The notes under the pieces: generated by a model
Seen by the model: the letters and a program-made list of their open reading frames with translations, nothing else
Told to the model about the DNA's origin: nothing
The model's database searches: none
Position numbers and translations under genes: made by a program
Source of the DNA: CAYVIB01 sp964451365
GTDB lineage: Bacteria > Pseudomonadota > Gammaproteobacteria > Pseudomonadales > Cellvibrionaceae
Assembly (NCBI GenBank): GCA_964451365.1
Contig: CAYVIB010000027.1
Coordinates: 19,888-83,887 of the forward strand
Direction: 5' to 3'
DNA length: 64,000 nt
Shown here: piece after piece, positions 8,311 through 17,571 of the stretch
Layout of the letters: every line of letters begins with the position of its first letter
Position numbering within the stretch: position 1 is the first letter of the stretch

Positions 8311-10977
8311 ATTTCCACGCAACATTTGCACATTGTCAACCCTGAAAACCGCGCCCGCCTGATTGCCCCACGCGGGAAAAATCACCAGGGGGGTATCCAC
8401 TTTAGTCAAATCCAGCCCCCGGCTGACCAGGTCGTCCACCTCGAAACGGTAGTGTTGCCACACACCCACGGTCGGCACCACCGCGTCGGCATTCTGGCTC
8501 AACGGCACGTCACCAGTGCTGCAGGGATGTTGACAGTCAGTTTTCATCATCCACTGCACCCCTTCCGGTTCGGACTCGATATACAAGTCGAACTCCAGTG
8601 TTCCACCTGCCCAGTCGCTTAAATCCAGCGGCGCGGATGACTGAAAGAAGGTGACGGTGGTATCGGTGGAATAACTGAATTCAACCACATTTCCCCGGGA
8701 AGGGTCGTTGGGGTCGGTTTTAGTTTCGATGGTCGTACCGCCACAGCAGTCGAACAGATCCCAGTTGGAAATGGCTTCCTGAAAAATATTCAGCGTATCG
8801 TACTCGAAGCGCGCATTGTTCACCTGGAAATGAACCCCCTGGGAATCACCCCACGCAGGGAAAATCACCAGCCCCGCACTCACCTGGGTGAGATCCAGAT
8901 TGCTTCCTTCCCGCTCAACCAGGTTCGCAACCGGAATGGTTATGTTATTCCAGCTATTGGTACCCAGTTCGCCCTGGCCACCTATGGGATAATCGCCTGA
9001 ACTGCAACTGGCGTCCGCGCATTCGACTTTAATCATTAACTGCGAAGCGGATGCACCCCAGTCCAACACATTGACATCCAGCCGCAGCACGCCTCCGTCG
9101 GCGAAACCGCTCAGGTTACGCGGCGTGGTGGAGGCCAGCCACGCCACGCCATCGGCGCCGTCGGCTTGGTAAAGTAAATCAAGTACATTATCGCCGGAGC
9201 CGATATCCACCTCCGACTCGGTAATGTGATCTCCAGCGGTGGAAAATTCCTGATAACCCAGGTCCCAGACTTCCATATTGATGCCATCGTCATAAAGCCC
9301 CACCTCCAGTGCAAAAGGCGCGGCGGGAACTTCCACTGGACCGATGCCGCAGGTGCGGTCCGCCTGCCAGCTTTGCGCGGTGGGGTTAATTGCGCACTGC
9401 AACTGAATGTTGTCGATTCGCACTCGAGCGTTGCGGGTACCTGTTGGCTCCAGCACAAACACGTTGCGCACATCGGCAAGATTCAGCCCCGCTCCTTCCG
9501 GCAATGGATTGGCAAGCAGGTCCGCGATACGAATGTGAACACGCTGCCACTGCCCGGTTTCCGGCAATTTTATTTCGATTTGTCCGAGGTTCGGATAGCC
9601 ACTGTCCATCTTGACCAATAAATCGGTTTCGGCATCAATGCTTTCCACATACAGGTCAAACGACAATTCACCATGCGTGGTCCATGGCGTGCCACCATTT
9701 AACGACACCGCATTCTGCAGTTCTTCGGTAGACAAATCGCCGACACTCAAAAACACATTTCCCTGCCCGGTGAAGGTGATGTCCCAGACGTTACCATGCT
9801 CGCCACCCGCATCCGCGGTGGTGGTCACAACATTACCTTCCGTTTCCTGCCACACATTGGCAACCACGGGCACATCGATTTGCTGATCGCCCGACGTCAC
9901 CGGAATCGTGCCGGCGGTTCCGTCAAAAAAGGCAAACATATTTTCCTGTGGCGCGCCCGCATCTCCGTTAACCTCGACAGTCGACAGCACCGGATCCGTC
10001 AAAGAGGCACATCCCGTCCCTTCTTCGTTATCTTCACTGCATTGATAAACACGAACGTAATCGATCAAAAACTCCCGGTTCGCCTCCCAACCAGTGTCCG
10101 GCGCGCCGGGCCAGTCACCACCAATAGCCAGATTCATCAGTAAATGGAAATCCTGGTCGTAAGGAGCGCGATCATTCGCGGGCCCGAAACCGTCATCCTG
10201 GCCGGACCACAAATAGTTGTACCAGCCTTCCGATGTCTGCGTCTGGTAATGAACACCGTCGACGAACCAACGGATTTGGTCGGCCTCCCACTCCATGGCG
10301 TAGACATGGAACGCATTGGTGTAGTCCAGGTCCCCTTCAAACGCATCACCGTGAGAAGACCACTGCGGCCACGGCATGCCGTAGTGTAATGTGCCGTGCA
10401 CTTCATTCGCGGCGGCGGTATCGAGATTAACCGCTTCCATAATGTCGATTTCACCGCTTACCGGCCAGCCGCCATAGACATAGTCCGTAGGCAGCATCCA
10501 CAGTGCCGGCCAGGCGCCCTGCCCGCCCGGCAGCTGCGCGCGTATTTCAACCCGGCCGTAAGTGAATTCAAACAAATCCTTGGTGCGCAAACGGGCGGAT
10601 GTGTAGTTTCGGGTAACGGATGTGTCGTTGGGGTCGTAGTCCGGGTGGTCGTCCTGCAGGGCGGAGCCGGAATAAATCTCTTCCCGGGCGACGATATGAA
10701 GAACGCCGTCTTCGACAAAAGCGTTGTCCGACCGCGATGTATAACACTGGTGCTCGTTGTTACCACCACCCGAGCAGTTCACCTCGAATTGCCACTTACC
10801 GGCATCGATTTCCGTATCGAACTCGTCGCTCCAGATAAGGCTCCATTCGGGCTCCGGCGACGGAGTTGGTGTTGGCATATTGTCATCATCATCATCGGAA
10901 CCACCGCACCCGGCGATAAAGACAAGAGCTAAAATTGAGAACAGTGGGTAGGCATAGCCGCGCTTTGACTTAATCAT
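8308..10977 (-). CDS. GH16 beta-glucanase lipoprotein with C-terminal binding modules
   Basis: 889 aa. Type II signal peptide with lipobox IAGC (Cys24) followed by a GGSDDDDD spacer and a Thr/Pro linker. The GH16 domain spans about residues 45-320 (WSLIWSDEFDTEID ... IDYVRVYQC). The catalytic motif is EIDIME, with Glu176 (nucleophile) and Glu181 (acid/base) by family rules. Three repeated ~150-residue beta-rich modules follow, ending in similar strands (VRIDNIQL, FQVNNARF, FRVDNVQM). They resemble the galactose-binding-like C-terminal domain of the exo-glucanase ExoP. It probably cleaves beta-1,3 or mixed beta-1,3/1,4 glucans such as laminarin at the cell surface. The neighbouring secreted GH16 enzyme would supply fragments. 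Confidence 0.88.
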   Translation of the reverse strand: MIKSKRGYAYPLFSILALVFIAGCGGSDDDDDNMPTPTPSPEPEWSLIWSDEFDTEIDAGKWQFEVNCSGGGNNEHQCYTSRSDNAFVEDGVLHIVAREEIYSGSALQDDHPDYDPNDTSVTRNYTSARLRTKDLFEFTYGRVEIRAQLPGGQGAWPALWMLPTDYVYGGWPVSGEIDIMEAVNLDTAAANEVHGTLHYGMPWPQWSSHGDAFEGDLDYTNAFHVYAMEWEADQIRWFVDGVHYQTQTSEGWYNYLWSGQDDGFGPANDRAPYDQDFHLLMNLAIGGDWPGAPDTGWEANREFLIDYVRVYQCSEDNEEGTGCASLTDPVLSTVEVNGDAGAPQENMFAFFDGTAGTIPVTSGDQQIDVPVVANVWQETEGNVVTTTADAGGEHGNVWDITFTGQGNVFLSVGDLSTEELQNAVSLNGGTPWTTHGELSFDLYVESIDAETDLLVKMDSGYPNLGQIEIKLPETGQWQRVHIRIADLLANPLPEGAGLNLADVRNVFVLEPTGTRNARVRIDNIQLQCAINPTAQSWQADRTCGIGPVEVPAAPFALEVGLYDDGINMEVWDLGYQEFSTAGDHITESEVDIGSGDNVLDLLYQADGADGVAWLASTTPRNLSGFADGGVLRLDVNVLDWGASASQLMIKVECADASCSSGDYPIGGQGELGTNSWNNITIPVANLVEREGSNLDLTQVSAGLVIFPAWGDSQGVHFQVNNARFEYDTLNIFQEAISNWDLFDCCGGTTIETKTDPNDPSRGNVVEFSYSTDTTVTFFQSSAPLDLSDWAGGTLEFDLYIESEPEGVQWMMKTDCQHPCSTGDVPLSQNADAVVPTVGVWQHYRFEVDDLVSRGLDLTKVDTPLVIFPAWGNQAGAVFRVDNVQMLRGN

Positions 10978-11193
10978 TTTTTCACCACGCTTTTATTATT
11001 GGAAATGTTGTTGAATTATGGCTTCGGGTGGGAAAACTGTCGTCTCACTTCCCACAATTGCGGTTAGTGGCACTCAATCAGCTAATTTTTTTAAGCTATC
11101 AATATCCGGAAACCTGTCATCAACCAATATTCCCGTCGGCAATTCAGGTAAGAAAATCAGGCCGATAATAGTTTCAATTTAATTCCGAAACTA

Positions 11194-11224
11194 TTTGCCA
11201 ATCTGTATGCAACAGATTGGCAAA
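11194..11224 (-). terminator. Hairpin after the secreted GH16 gene
   Basis: A perfect 13-bp stem (TTTGCCAATCTGT / ACAGATTGGCAAA) with a 5-nt loop, 20 nt downstream of the stop codon at 11245 on the minus strand. It would end transcription of the secreted glucanase gene before the next GH16 gene. The run of T after the stem is short, so an mRNA-stabilising role is also possible. The remaining intergenic DNA (10978-11193) shows no gene. Confidence 0.6.
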
Positions 11225-11244
11225 ATAGCCATTATTAACCGGTC

Positions 11245-12912
11245 TTAATCGATTAAAGTGATTCTCCACCAGTTCAGGTTCCACCCTCCGGCGCTGGCGT
11301 ATATTCCGAAATCGTGCGTCCCCTGGTTGAGGAAAACCGTGTGGGAAATGGTCGTCCAGTTTTGCCATCCTCCGGTGGCGGGTATATTCAAACTACCCAA
11401 CACGGTTGCGCCCCCGTTTAGATCCAGAGACAACACACCGCTTCCACTTTGGCTGGCAACCCGGTATTCGACCAGATAAGCGCCCGACACCGGGACAGTC
11501 ACACCGGCATAAGCCATCCAGTCACCGCTATCGATCCAGCCGACATTGGCACCACCGCCGGTATCGGAAGTATTCTCCGTCTGCACGCCGCTCATATTGG
11601 TAAAGGCTTCCGCCTGCACGGTTTGGGTAAAACCGGCGCCACTCGATGAACTGCCGGACGAGGAAGATGAACTCGAACCGGTGCCACCGTTGGAATGAAT
11701 CCTGAACCAGTTGAGATTCCAACCACCGGTATTTGCGTAGATGCCGAAGTCGTAGGTGCCCGCATCCAAATACACGGACTGCGAAACTGTGGTCCAGTTT
11801 TGCCATCCGCCTGTGACAGGAATATCCGCTACCCCCAGCACCACACTCCCCGCGTTGAGGTCGAGAGATAACTGCCCTCCCGTACTTTGACTGGCGATAC
11901 GATATTCGACTGTGTAGTTTCCCGAGGTTGGAATATTGATTCCGCTGTAAGCCATCCAGTCGCCGTCATCAATCCAGCCGACGTTGACGCCACCGCCGGT
12001 ATCCGTGGTATTTTCCGTTTGCACGCCGCTCATGTCGCTGTAGTTTTCCGCCTCGACGGTGACATCCAGCCCGCCGCCACTGCTGCTTGAACTCGTGGAG
12101 CTGGAACTGCTGGAAGAGCCCGATCCATCAGCGGAACGGTATACACGAACGTAATCAACGCGCATCTGGGCAGGCAAACGGCTGAGATCGATATTGTTGC
12201 CTGGCCAATTACCTCCCACGGCAAGATTCAATATAAGAAAAAACCCCTGGTGAAATTCGTTGGTCCCGTTAACGCCATTGGCAATGGATGCCTCGTGGTA
12301 TTGGTTGCCATCGATGAACCAGCGAATGGCGGATTCATCCCACTCGACAGCGTAAACGTGAAAGCCTCCCGGGTTGGACACCGTGGTGGACCCGCCGTAG
12401 TTGGCATATTGGTTATTGTGATCCTGCCAGTGAATGGTGCCGTGGATGGAAGTTTCTGTATTGACGTGCTCCATAATGTCAATTTCACCGCAGTGCGGCC
12501 AGCCGACGGAATCGAAGTTCGACCCCAGCGACCAAAAAGCAGGCCAGAGCCCACTGCCCACGGGGATGGCGATACCCGCCTCGATTCGGCCATAGCGAAA
12601 GCTTTGCCGGCCCTGGGTTTTCATTCTTGCGGAGGTGTAATTCCGGCCGCCAAAGTTTTCCTGCCGCGCGGTTATCACCAGGTGACCGTTTTCGACGGTG
12701 GCATTTTCCTGCCGATAGTACTGCAATTCATTATTGCCCCAGCCGCCCGAGCCGGTCCCGATATCATAGACCCAGTCGGAACTGATTCCGTTGGTAAACT
12801 CATCGGACCAAACCAGTTCCCAGTTTTGCGCGAATGCGGGAGTGGAAAGGCTGAAAATAGTCAGGGTGGATAAAAAAAATCGACGTAATAGCTTTCGTTT
12901 TTCTCTACGCAT
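11245..12912 (-). CDS. Secreted GH16 beta-glucanase with two CBM6 domains
   Basis: 555 aa. Sec signal peptide (FFLSTLTIFSLSTPAFA|Q). The GH16 catalytic domain spans ~28-265, with active-site motif EIDIME (Glu143, Asp145, Glu148), which is typical of laminarinases. Then come a polyserine linker, a CBM6 module (VEAENYSDMSGVQTEN ... GGWNLNWFRIHS), a second polyserine linker and a second near-identical CBM6 ending at the C-terminus. Polyserine linkers are characteristic of Saccharophagus, Teredinibacter and Cellvibrio secreted enzymes. It probably makes the first extracellular cut in beta-1,3-glucan, with the lipid-anchored GH16 next door acting on the products. Confidence 0.93.
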   Translation of the reverse strand: MRREKRKLLRRFFLSTLTIFSLSTPAFAQNWELVWSDEFTNGISSDWVYDIGTGSGGWGNNELQYYRQENATVENGHLVITARQENFGGRNYTSARMKTQGRQSFRYGRIEAGIAIPVGSGLWPAFWSLGSNFDSVGWPHCGEIDIMEHVNTETSIHGTIHWQDHNNQYANYGGSTTVSNPGGFHVYAVEWDESAIRWFIDGNQYHEASIANGVNGTNEFHQGFFLILNLAVGGNWPGNNIDLSRLPAQMRVDYVRVYRSADGSGSSSSSSSTSSSSSGGGLDVTVEAENYSDMSGVQTENTTDTGGGVNVGWIDDGDWMAYSGINIPTSGNYTVEYRIASQSTGGQLSLDLNAGSVVLGVADIPVTGGWQNWTTVSQSVYLDAGTYDFGIYANTGGWNLNWFRIHSNGGTGSSSSSSSGSSSSGAGFTQTVQAEAFTNMSGVQTENTSDTGGGANVGWIDSGDWMAYAGVTVPVSGAYLVEYRVASQSGSGVLSLDLNGGATVLGSLNIPATGGWQNWTTISHTVFLNQGTHDFGIYASAGGWNLNWWRITLID

Positions 12913-13160
12913 GGCACCTTGCTCCTCTTGTTGTCAATCTTGGCAAACGGTGAGAGTACTTATTGTTATAGAGCGGAGAAGTATCCGGGAAAGACTGGAA
13001 CATTTCGTCCCAATAACCGCGCAAATCACGAAATGGCACCTTTTTGGCGCGCCATGGAACTGTGTATTGGTTGCCAGGCGTTCAGGCAACGGCAAGCGGG
13101 GAGAATGGCAGGACAAACGTCACAAAATATCTATATATTTCATACTATTAGGCTATTTAA

Positions 13161-13188
13161 TTGACAATCAACATTATAAAACTACAAT
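13161..13188 (+). promoter_or_regulatory. Candidate sigma-70 promoter for the 79-aa gene
   Basis: TTGACA at 13161-13166, a 16-nt spacer and TACAAT at 13183-13188, in an AT-rich stretch 35 nt before the start codon at 13224. The -35 is a perfect consensus and the -10 is five of six. The rest of 12913-13223 shows no coding signal. Confidence 0.6.
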
Positions 13189-13223
13189 AACTTACTGAAA
13201 CAAGGTATTCGGTATTAAAGATA

Positions 13224-13463
13224 ATGATGGAATTTCTTGACGCCTGCGATCCCGAGTGGATGGAAATCTGGCAAGAACTTGCCCAGCACCCGCTGAACTC
13301 CGGCGACCCCATTTGTGTTTTTATGGGCAAGTCGTGGGAGTACATGGGCTCCACCGACGACCACCATCATTTGCGCCACCCCAAGCATCCGCGAACCGGT
13401 AAAACGGAATATGTTTACCTGGAGCGTCGCCGCGCCAGCTTTGCCTGGGCGGAAGTGGTTTAA
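13224..13463 (+). CDS. Small conserved hypothetical protein
   Basis: 79 aa, acidic and rich in Trp and His (MMEFLDACDPEWMEIWQEL ... YVYLERRRASFAWAEVV). No known domain is recognised. A good promoter candidate lies upstream. Its stop codon overlaps the recJ stop codon on the opposite strand in a shared TTAA, so the two genes converge without any spacer. It is probably a real gene, given the protein-like composition, the clean promoter and the tight fit to recJ. Confidence 0.65.
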   Translation: MMEFLDACDPEWMEIWQELAQHPLNSGDPICVFMGKSWEYMGSTDDHHHLRHPKHPRTGKTEYVYLERRRASFAWAEVV

Positions 13464-15208
13464 GCGCCTGCTCCCTCCAACGGCTCCATATAATCCACAA
13501 TCAACTGCAGCGATTGATCGCCCCGATATTCGTTAATATCCAGCTTGTAAGCCATAACCACGTGCTGAATATCGCTGCCGGACCAGAAGCCCACATCGGC
13601 ATGAAAGGCGATAGCATCCAGGACGATACCGGAGTATTCGTTGGGTGTTACCAGCATTTTCAGGTGCTTTTCGCCCACCACCCGTTTCTGCAACAGGCGG
13701 AAACCACCATCAAACAAGGGCTCGGGGAAAGCCTGCCCCCACGGACCGCCCGAACGGATCTGCAGCGCGAGTTCCAGGCAAAATTCCTCCTCACGCAACT
13801 CGCCATCGCTTAGCAATTCAGCCTGTAACCCGGTGGCGTCCAGGCATCGGGTAACGCACTCGTCAAATGCGTGCTGAAACGCCGCCAGGTTTGCCTTTTC
13901 GATGGACAGCCCGGCCGCCATGGCATGGCCGCCGAACCGGGTCAATAAGCCGGGGTTTCGTGCCGCCACCAGGTCGAGCACATCGCGCAGGTGAATCCCC
14001 GGTACCGACCGGCCGGAACCTTTTAAACCGTCGTTATCGTCGGAGGCGAACACAATGGTGGGACGGTGCAGGCGGTCCTTGACGCGCGAGGCCAGAATGC
14101 CGATAACACCCTGGTGCCAATCCTCCTTGAACAGGCACAGCCCGTTCGGCCAATTTTGCTGGCCGTCGAGAGGAAAGTCGCCGAGTATCTTCATGGCTTC
14201 CTGCTGCATCGACGCTTCTATCAACCGCCGGTCGCGGTTCAGGTCGTCCAGCTCCCGGGCGATAGCCAGCGCCTCGGCCTGGCTATCCGTGAGCAGGCAG
14301 CGAATCCCCAGGGACATATCGTCCAGCCTGCCCGCCGCGTTCAGGCGCGGGCCAACGGCAAAGCCAAAGTCGGAAGCCACAATTTTTTCCAGTGACCGGT
14401 TGGCCACCCGCATCAGGGCCAAGATACCGGGGATGCACTTGCCGGCACGAATGCGCTGCAGCCCCTGGGCAACCAGAATGCGATTATTAAAGTCCAGCTG
14501 CACGACGTCGGCCACCGTACCCAGCGCCACCAGATCAAGGAAACCGGCCATATTCGGCTTGTCGATTCCACGTAGCGTAAACCAGTTTTCCTCGTCCAGT
14601 TTTTTGCGCAAAGCGCTCATCACATAAAAGATCACACCCACGCCGGCAAGATTTTTACTCGGGAACCCGCAGTCAGGCTGATTTGGATTAACAATCGCGT
14701 CCGCATCCGGCAGCCGGTTTCCCGGCAGGTGGTGGTCGGTGACCAGCACCTTAATGCCTTTTTCCCTCGCCCTGGCCACGCCCTCCACGCTGGAAATACC
14801 GTTGTCCACGGTAATAATCAGGTCCGGTGAGCGCTGCGCCGCCACCTCGACAATTTCCGGCGTCAAACCATAGCCGTACTCGAAGCGGTTGGGCACCAGG
14901 TAACTTACGTTGGCCGCGCCCATCCGGCGCAAGCAGCGCACTGCCAGCGCCGTGCTGGTGGCGCCGTCCGCGTCAAAATCGCCGATGATGCAAATATGCC
15001 CGTTTTCCCTCAACGCCCGATAAATCAGGTCGACCGCGATATCGATGCAGTGGAGCTCACCGGGACGGGCAAGGTTGGCAAGAACATGTTCGAGTTGAGA
15101 GGCCGATTGTATTCCCCGGCCTTTATAGATCCGGTCCAGCACCGGCAGAGGTGAAAGTGTATTCTCGATCGGCTGATACGCGCGGCGGCGAATAATTTTT
15201 TTTATCAT
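13460..15208 (-). CDS. recJ: Single-stranded-DNA-specific exonuclease RecJ
   Basis: 582 aa, the usual RecJ length. It degrades single-stranded DNA 5' to 3' in recombination and mismatch repair. DHH-family phosphoesterase motifs are present: GDFDADG (Asp77, Asp79, Asp81) and TDHH (Asp158-His160). The GGHAMAAGL motif near residue 400 is the DHHA1-type glycine-rich motif. It belongs to the recJ/thrC/hom/dsbC/xerD neighbourhood conserved in pseudomonads. Confidence 0.97.
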   Translation of the reverse strand: MIKKIIRRRAYQPIENTLSPLPVLDRIYKGRGIQSASQLEHVLANLARPGELHCIDIAVDLIYRALRENGHICIIGDFDADGATSTALAVRCLRRMGAANVSYLVPNRFEYGYGLTPEIVEVAAQRSPDLIITVDNGISSVEGVARAREKGIKVLVTDHHLPGNRLPDADAIVNPNQPDCGFPSKNLAGVGVIFYVMSALRKKLDEENWFTLRGIDKPNMAGFLDLVALGTVADVVQLDFNNRILVAQGLQRIRAGKCIPGILALMRVANRSLEKIVASDFGFAVGPRLNAAGRLDDMSLGIRCLLTDSQAEALAIARELDDLNRDRRLIEASMQQEAMKILGDFPLDGQQNWPNGLCLFKEDWHQGVIGILASRVKDRLHRPTIVFASDDNDGLKGSGRSVPGIHLRDVLDLVAARNPGLLTRFGGHAMAAGLSIEKANLAAFQHAFDECVTRCLDATGLQAELLSDGELREEEFCLELALQIRSGGPWGQAFPEPLFDGGFRLLQKRVVGEKHLKMLVTPNEYSGIVLDAIAFHADVGFWSGSDIQHVVMAYKLDINEYRGDQSLQLIVDYMEPLEGAGA

Positions 15209-15303
15209 GAATTAACTACGGGCGTTCTGTTATCTACGGCCCCACTATACCCCGTGCATCAGGGCTTGTGTAAGCCCCCGGCGACTATGGGACAGGCTCG
15301 ACA

Positions 15304-15929
15304 CTATCGCGAAACCATGCGGTGAAGCTTTTGCATTTCCTCGTCAAAGCGCTGGTAAACCATATCTATTGTCGCGCTTGCCTTATTGAAATATTCGTTG
15401 GCGGAAATTGGGCCGATATTCTGTACCAGGTGAACTTTTACAAATTCGATAAACCCGGACATTTCCTCCACTTCCCGCGCGGAAAACTTTCTTTTGCAGG
15501 CAGGGCGCTCCACGAGCTCTTCCAGTGCTTCCAGGCCCTGTTTTATCTGCGTTTTGTGCTGGGCAAGGGAAGTATTACGGTTCTTTAATCCCAACACCTG
15601 CATTCCCAGCGCGCGATTGTCCTATCAACTCGGCAATGTTCAACAGCTCATGCCAGACAAATTTTAGATCATCGTAGCGGGAATTATTTTCCAGTTAGTG
15701 ATGTTCGGCGGTTTCCTGCAGCAACGCCAGCATGCTGGCAACCAGGCGACAGTGCTGGCGAAAACTTGTCGGCGGACATGCTTATACCTGAAACGGACAA
15801 CCGCGCCCAGTGCCGGGTGATGCCCTGCCAATTCTGGTTTTCATTGATCCATTCCCCCGGGGAGCCGATGTTGGCAATATCCGCGGAAATCTGATCGCGC
15901 ACCGCATCCAGTTGGTTTTTGCTGTCCAT
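15304..15929 (-). pseudogene. Broken gene for a ~205-aa helical protein
   Basis: One coherent protein can be read across three lesions. It begins MDSKNQLDAVRDQISADI at 15929. It shifts frame near 15765 into RQHCRLVASMLALLQETAEHH and meets an in-frame TAA near 15694. It continues LENNSRYDDLKFVWHELLNI and shifts again near 15612 into ALGMQVLGLKNRNTSLAQ, running to 15304. The product looks all-helical. The IGQSRALGMQVL stretch is loosely reminiscent of nitrate/nitrite-sensing NIT domains, but this is weak. A decayed gene is more likely than three sequencing errors, though errors cannot be excluded. Confidence 0.6.
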
Positions 15930-16119
15930 ACTCCGCGTGAGATAAGCGGATGAAAGATGGCGGGTGGGAGCGAACGAACAGGGTTAACAGCTCTCTATAA
16001 ATTCCATCGGGTACAACGGAACACTGGCAAAAGGTTTGGAAAATTGCCTCACATTAGTGCCGTCGTGTATCGCGGAGATGCACCTCATCTGGGCTATGCG
16101 CATTCCGATCCAGCTACGA

Positions 16120-17517
16120 TCAGGTCGCAAAATGACTTTTGATATGCGCCTGTAGTTCGGCAATATTGTTGGGAAGCACGTTATACCGTTCCTCCCGGTT
16201 GAAAAGATCCTGCATATGATACGGCAACGCGGGACCATCCAGGTCAACCGCTTTCTTGACCGCTTCCGGAAATTTCGCCGGGTGCGCCGTCGCCAGGCAA
16301 ACCATAGGTACCGAGGAGGACTTGCGGGTCTTGCGTCCCGCCTGCACGCCGATGGCGGTGTGGGGATCGAGCAGGTATTCGGTATCGTCAAACACGGTTT
16401 TGATTACCGAGATTGTCTCTTCATCACCGAGGCGATAACTGCTGAACAGTGAACGCGCCTTGGCCAACACAGCTTCATCCAAATGCATCGAGCCATTTTT
16501 GAAATCCTCCATCAGCTTTTTGATTTTCGCCCCGTCGCGCTCATATAAATCAAACAACATTCGTTCAAAGTTGCTGGACACCATGATGTCCATACTCGGC
16601 GACAGCGAGTGTACCAGCGGTTTTTTGCTGTGGTCGTTGTCGCTCAGGCAGCGATGCAAAATATCATTGCTGTTGGTGGCAATAACCAGTTGGTCGATAG
16701 GCAGCCCCATTTTTTTGGCCAGGTAACCGGCAAAAATATCGCCGAAATTACCGGTGGGTACGGAAAATGAAACCGGCCGGTGCGGTGCGCCAAGCGCAAG
16801 GCCCGCATAAAAATAGTAAACGATCTGGGCCATGATTCGCGCCCAGTTAATGGAGTTGACAGCCACCAGCTGGCGATCGGCCGGCAGAAAGGATTGGTCG
16901 GCGAAGCTGGCCTTGACCAGGTTCTGGCAATCATCGAAATTCCCTTCCAGCGCAATATTGTGCACATTGGCTTCCAGCACGGTGGTCATCTGCCGGCGCT
17001 GGACGTCGGACACGCGCTGGTAGGGATGCAAAATAAAAATATCTACGTTTTCACAGTCGCGGCACCCTTCGATTGCCGCGGAGCCGGTATCCCCGGAGGT
17101 TGCACCGAGAATAACCACTTTCTGCCGTCGTTTTTTCAAAATGTAATCCAGCAGGTGGCCGAGAAACTGGAGGGCGAAATCCTTGAACGCCAGGGTTGGC
17201 CCCTGGAAGAGTTCGAGTATCCACTCGTTATGGCCAACCTGCACCAGCGGCGCAATGGCCTGATGACGAAACCGGTCGTAGGACTGGTTGATCAGCTGTT
17301 TTAAATCACTGTCGGGAATTGAACCGGCGACAAAAGGAGTCATGATCCTGAACGCAAGCTCGCGGTATTCCAGGCCCGCCCAGGAGGCAATCTCGTCACG
17401 GGAAAAATGCGGCAGGCTCTCCGGCACATAGAGACCGCCATCGCTTGCCAGGCCGGTCAAAACCACTTCTTCAAATGTTAAAACGGGGGCGTCGCCGCGA
17501 GTACTGATATATTTCAC
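16120..17517 (-). CDS. thrC: Threonine synthase
   Basis: 465 aa. PLP enzyme converting O-phosphohomoserine to threonine. The PLP lysine is in PTLAFKDFALQ (Lys112), and the phosphate-binding loop is LGATSGDTGSAA. It lies 54 nt downstream of hom on the same strand, forming the threonine branch of the aspartate pathway, as in Pseudomonas. The 15930-16119 stretch downstream shows no gene. Confidence 0.97.
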   Translation of the reverse strand: MKYISTRGDAPVLTFEEVVLTGLASDGGLYVPESLPHFSRDEIASWAGLEYRELAFRIMTPFVAGSIPDSDLKQLINQSYDRFRHQAIAPLVQVGHNEWILELFQGPTLAFKDFALQFLGHLLDYILKKRRQKVVILGATSGDTGSAAIEGCRDCENVDIFILHPYQRVSDVQRRQMTTVLEANVHNIALEGNFDDCQNLVKASFADQSFLPADRQLVAVNSINWARIMAQIVYYFYAGLALGAPHRPVSFSVPTGNFGDIFAGYLAKKMGLPIDQLVIATNSNDILHRCLSDNDHSKKPLVHSLSPSMDIMVSSNFERMLFDLYERDGAKIKKLMEDFKNGSMHLDEAVLAKARSLFSSYRLGDEETISVIKTVFDDTEYLLDPHTAIGVQAGRKTRKSSSVPMVCLATAHPAKFPEAVKKAVDLDGPALPYHMQDLFNREERYNVLPNNIAELQAHIKSHFAT

Positions 17518-17571
17518 TTTTTCTCTCGATGCTTTTTGGGAAATTAACTTGCTCGTTATTTCAGTCGTTGG

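Noticed and set aside
8179..8622. 147-codon plus-strand frame starting with an AraC-like segment
   Set aside because: Only the first ~35 codons match AraC; the rest is antisense to the GH16 gene. It is part of the araC relic, not a gene.
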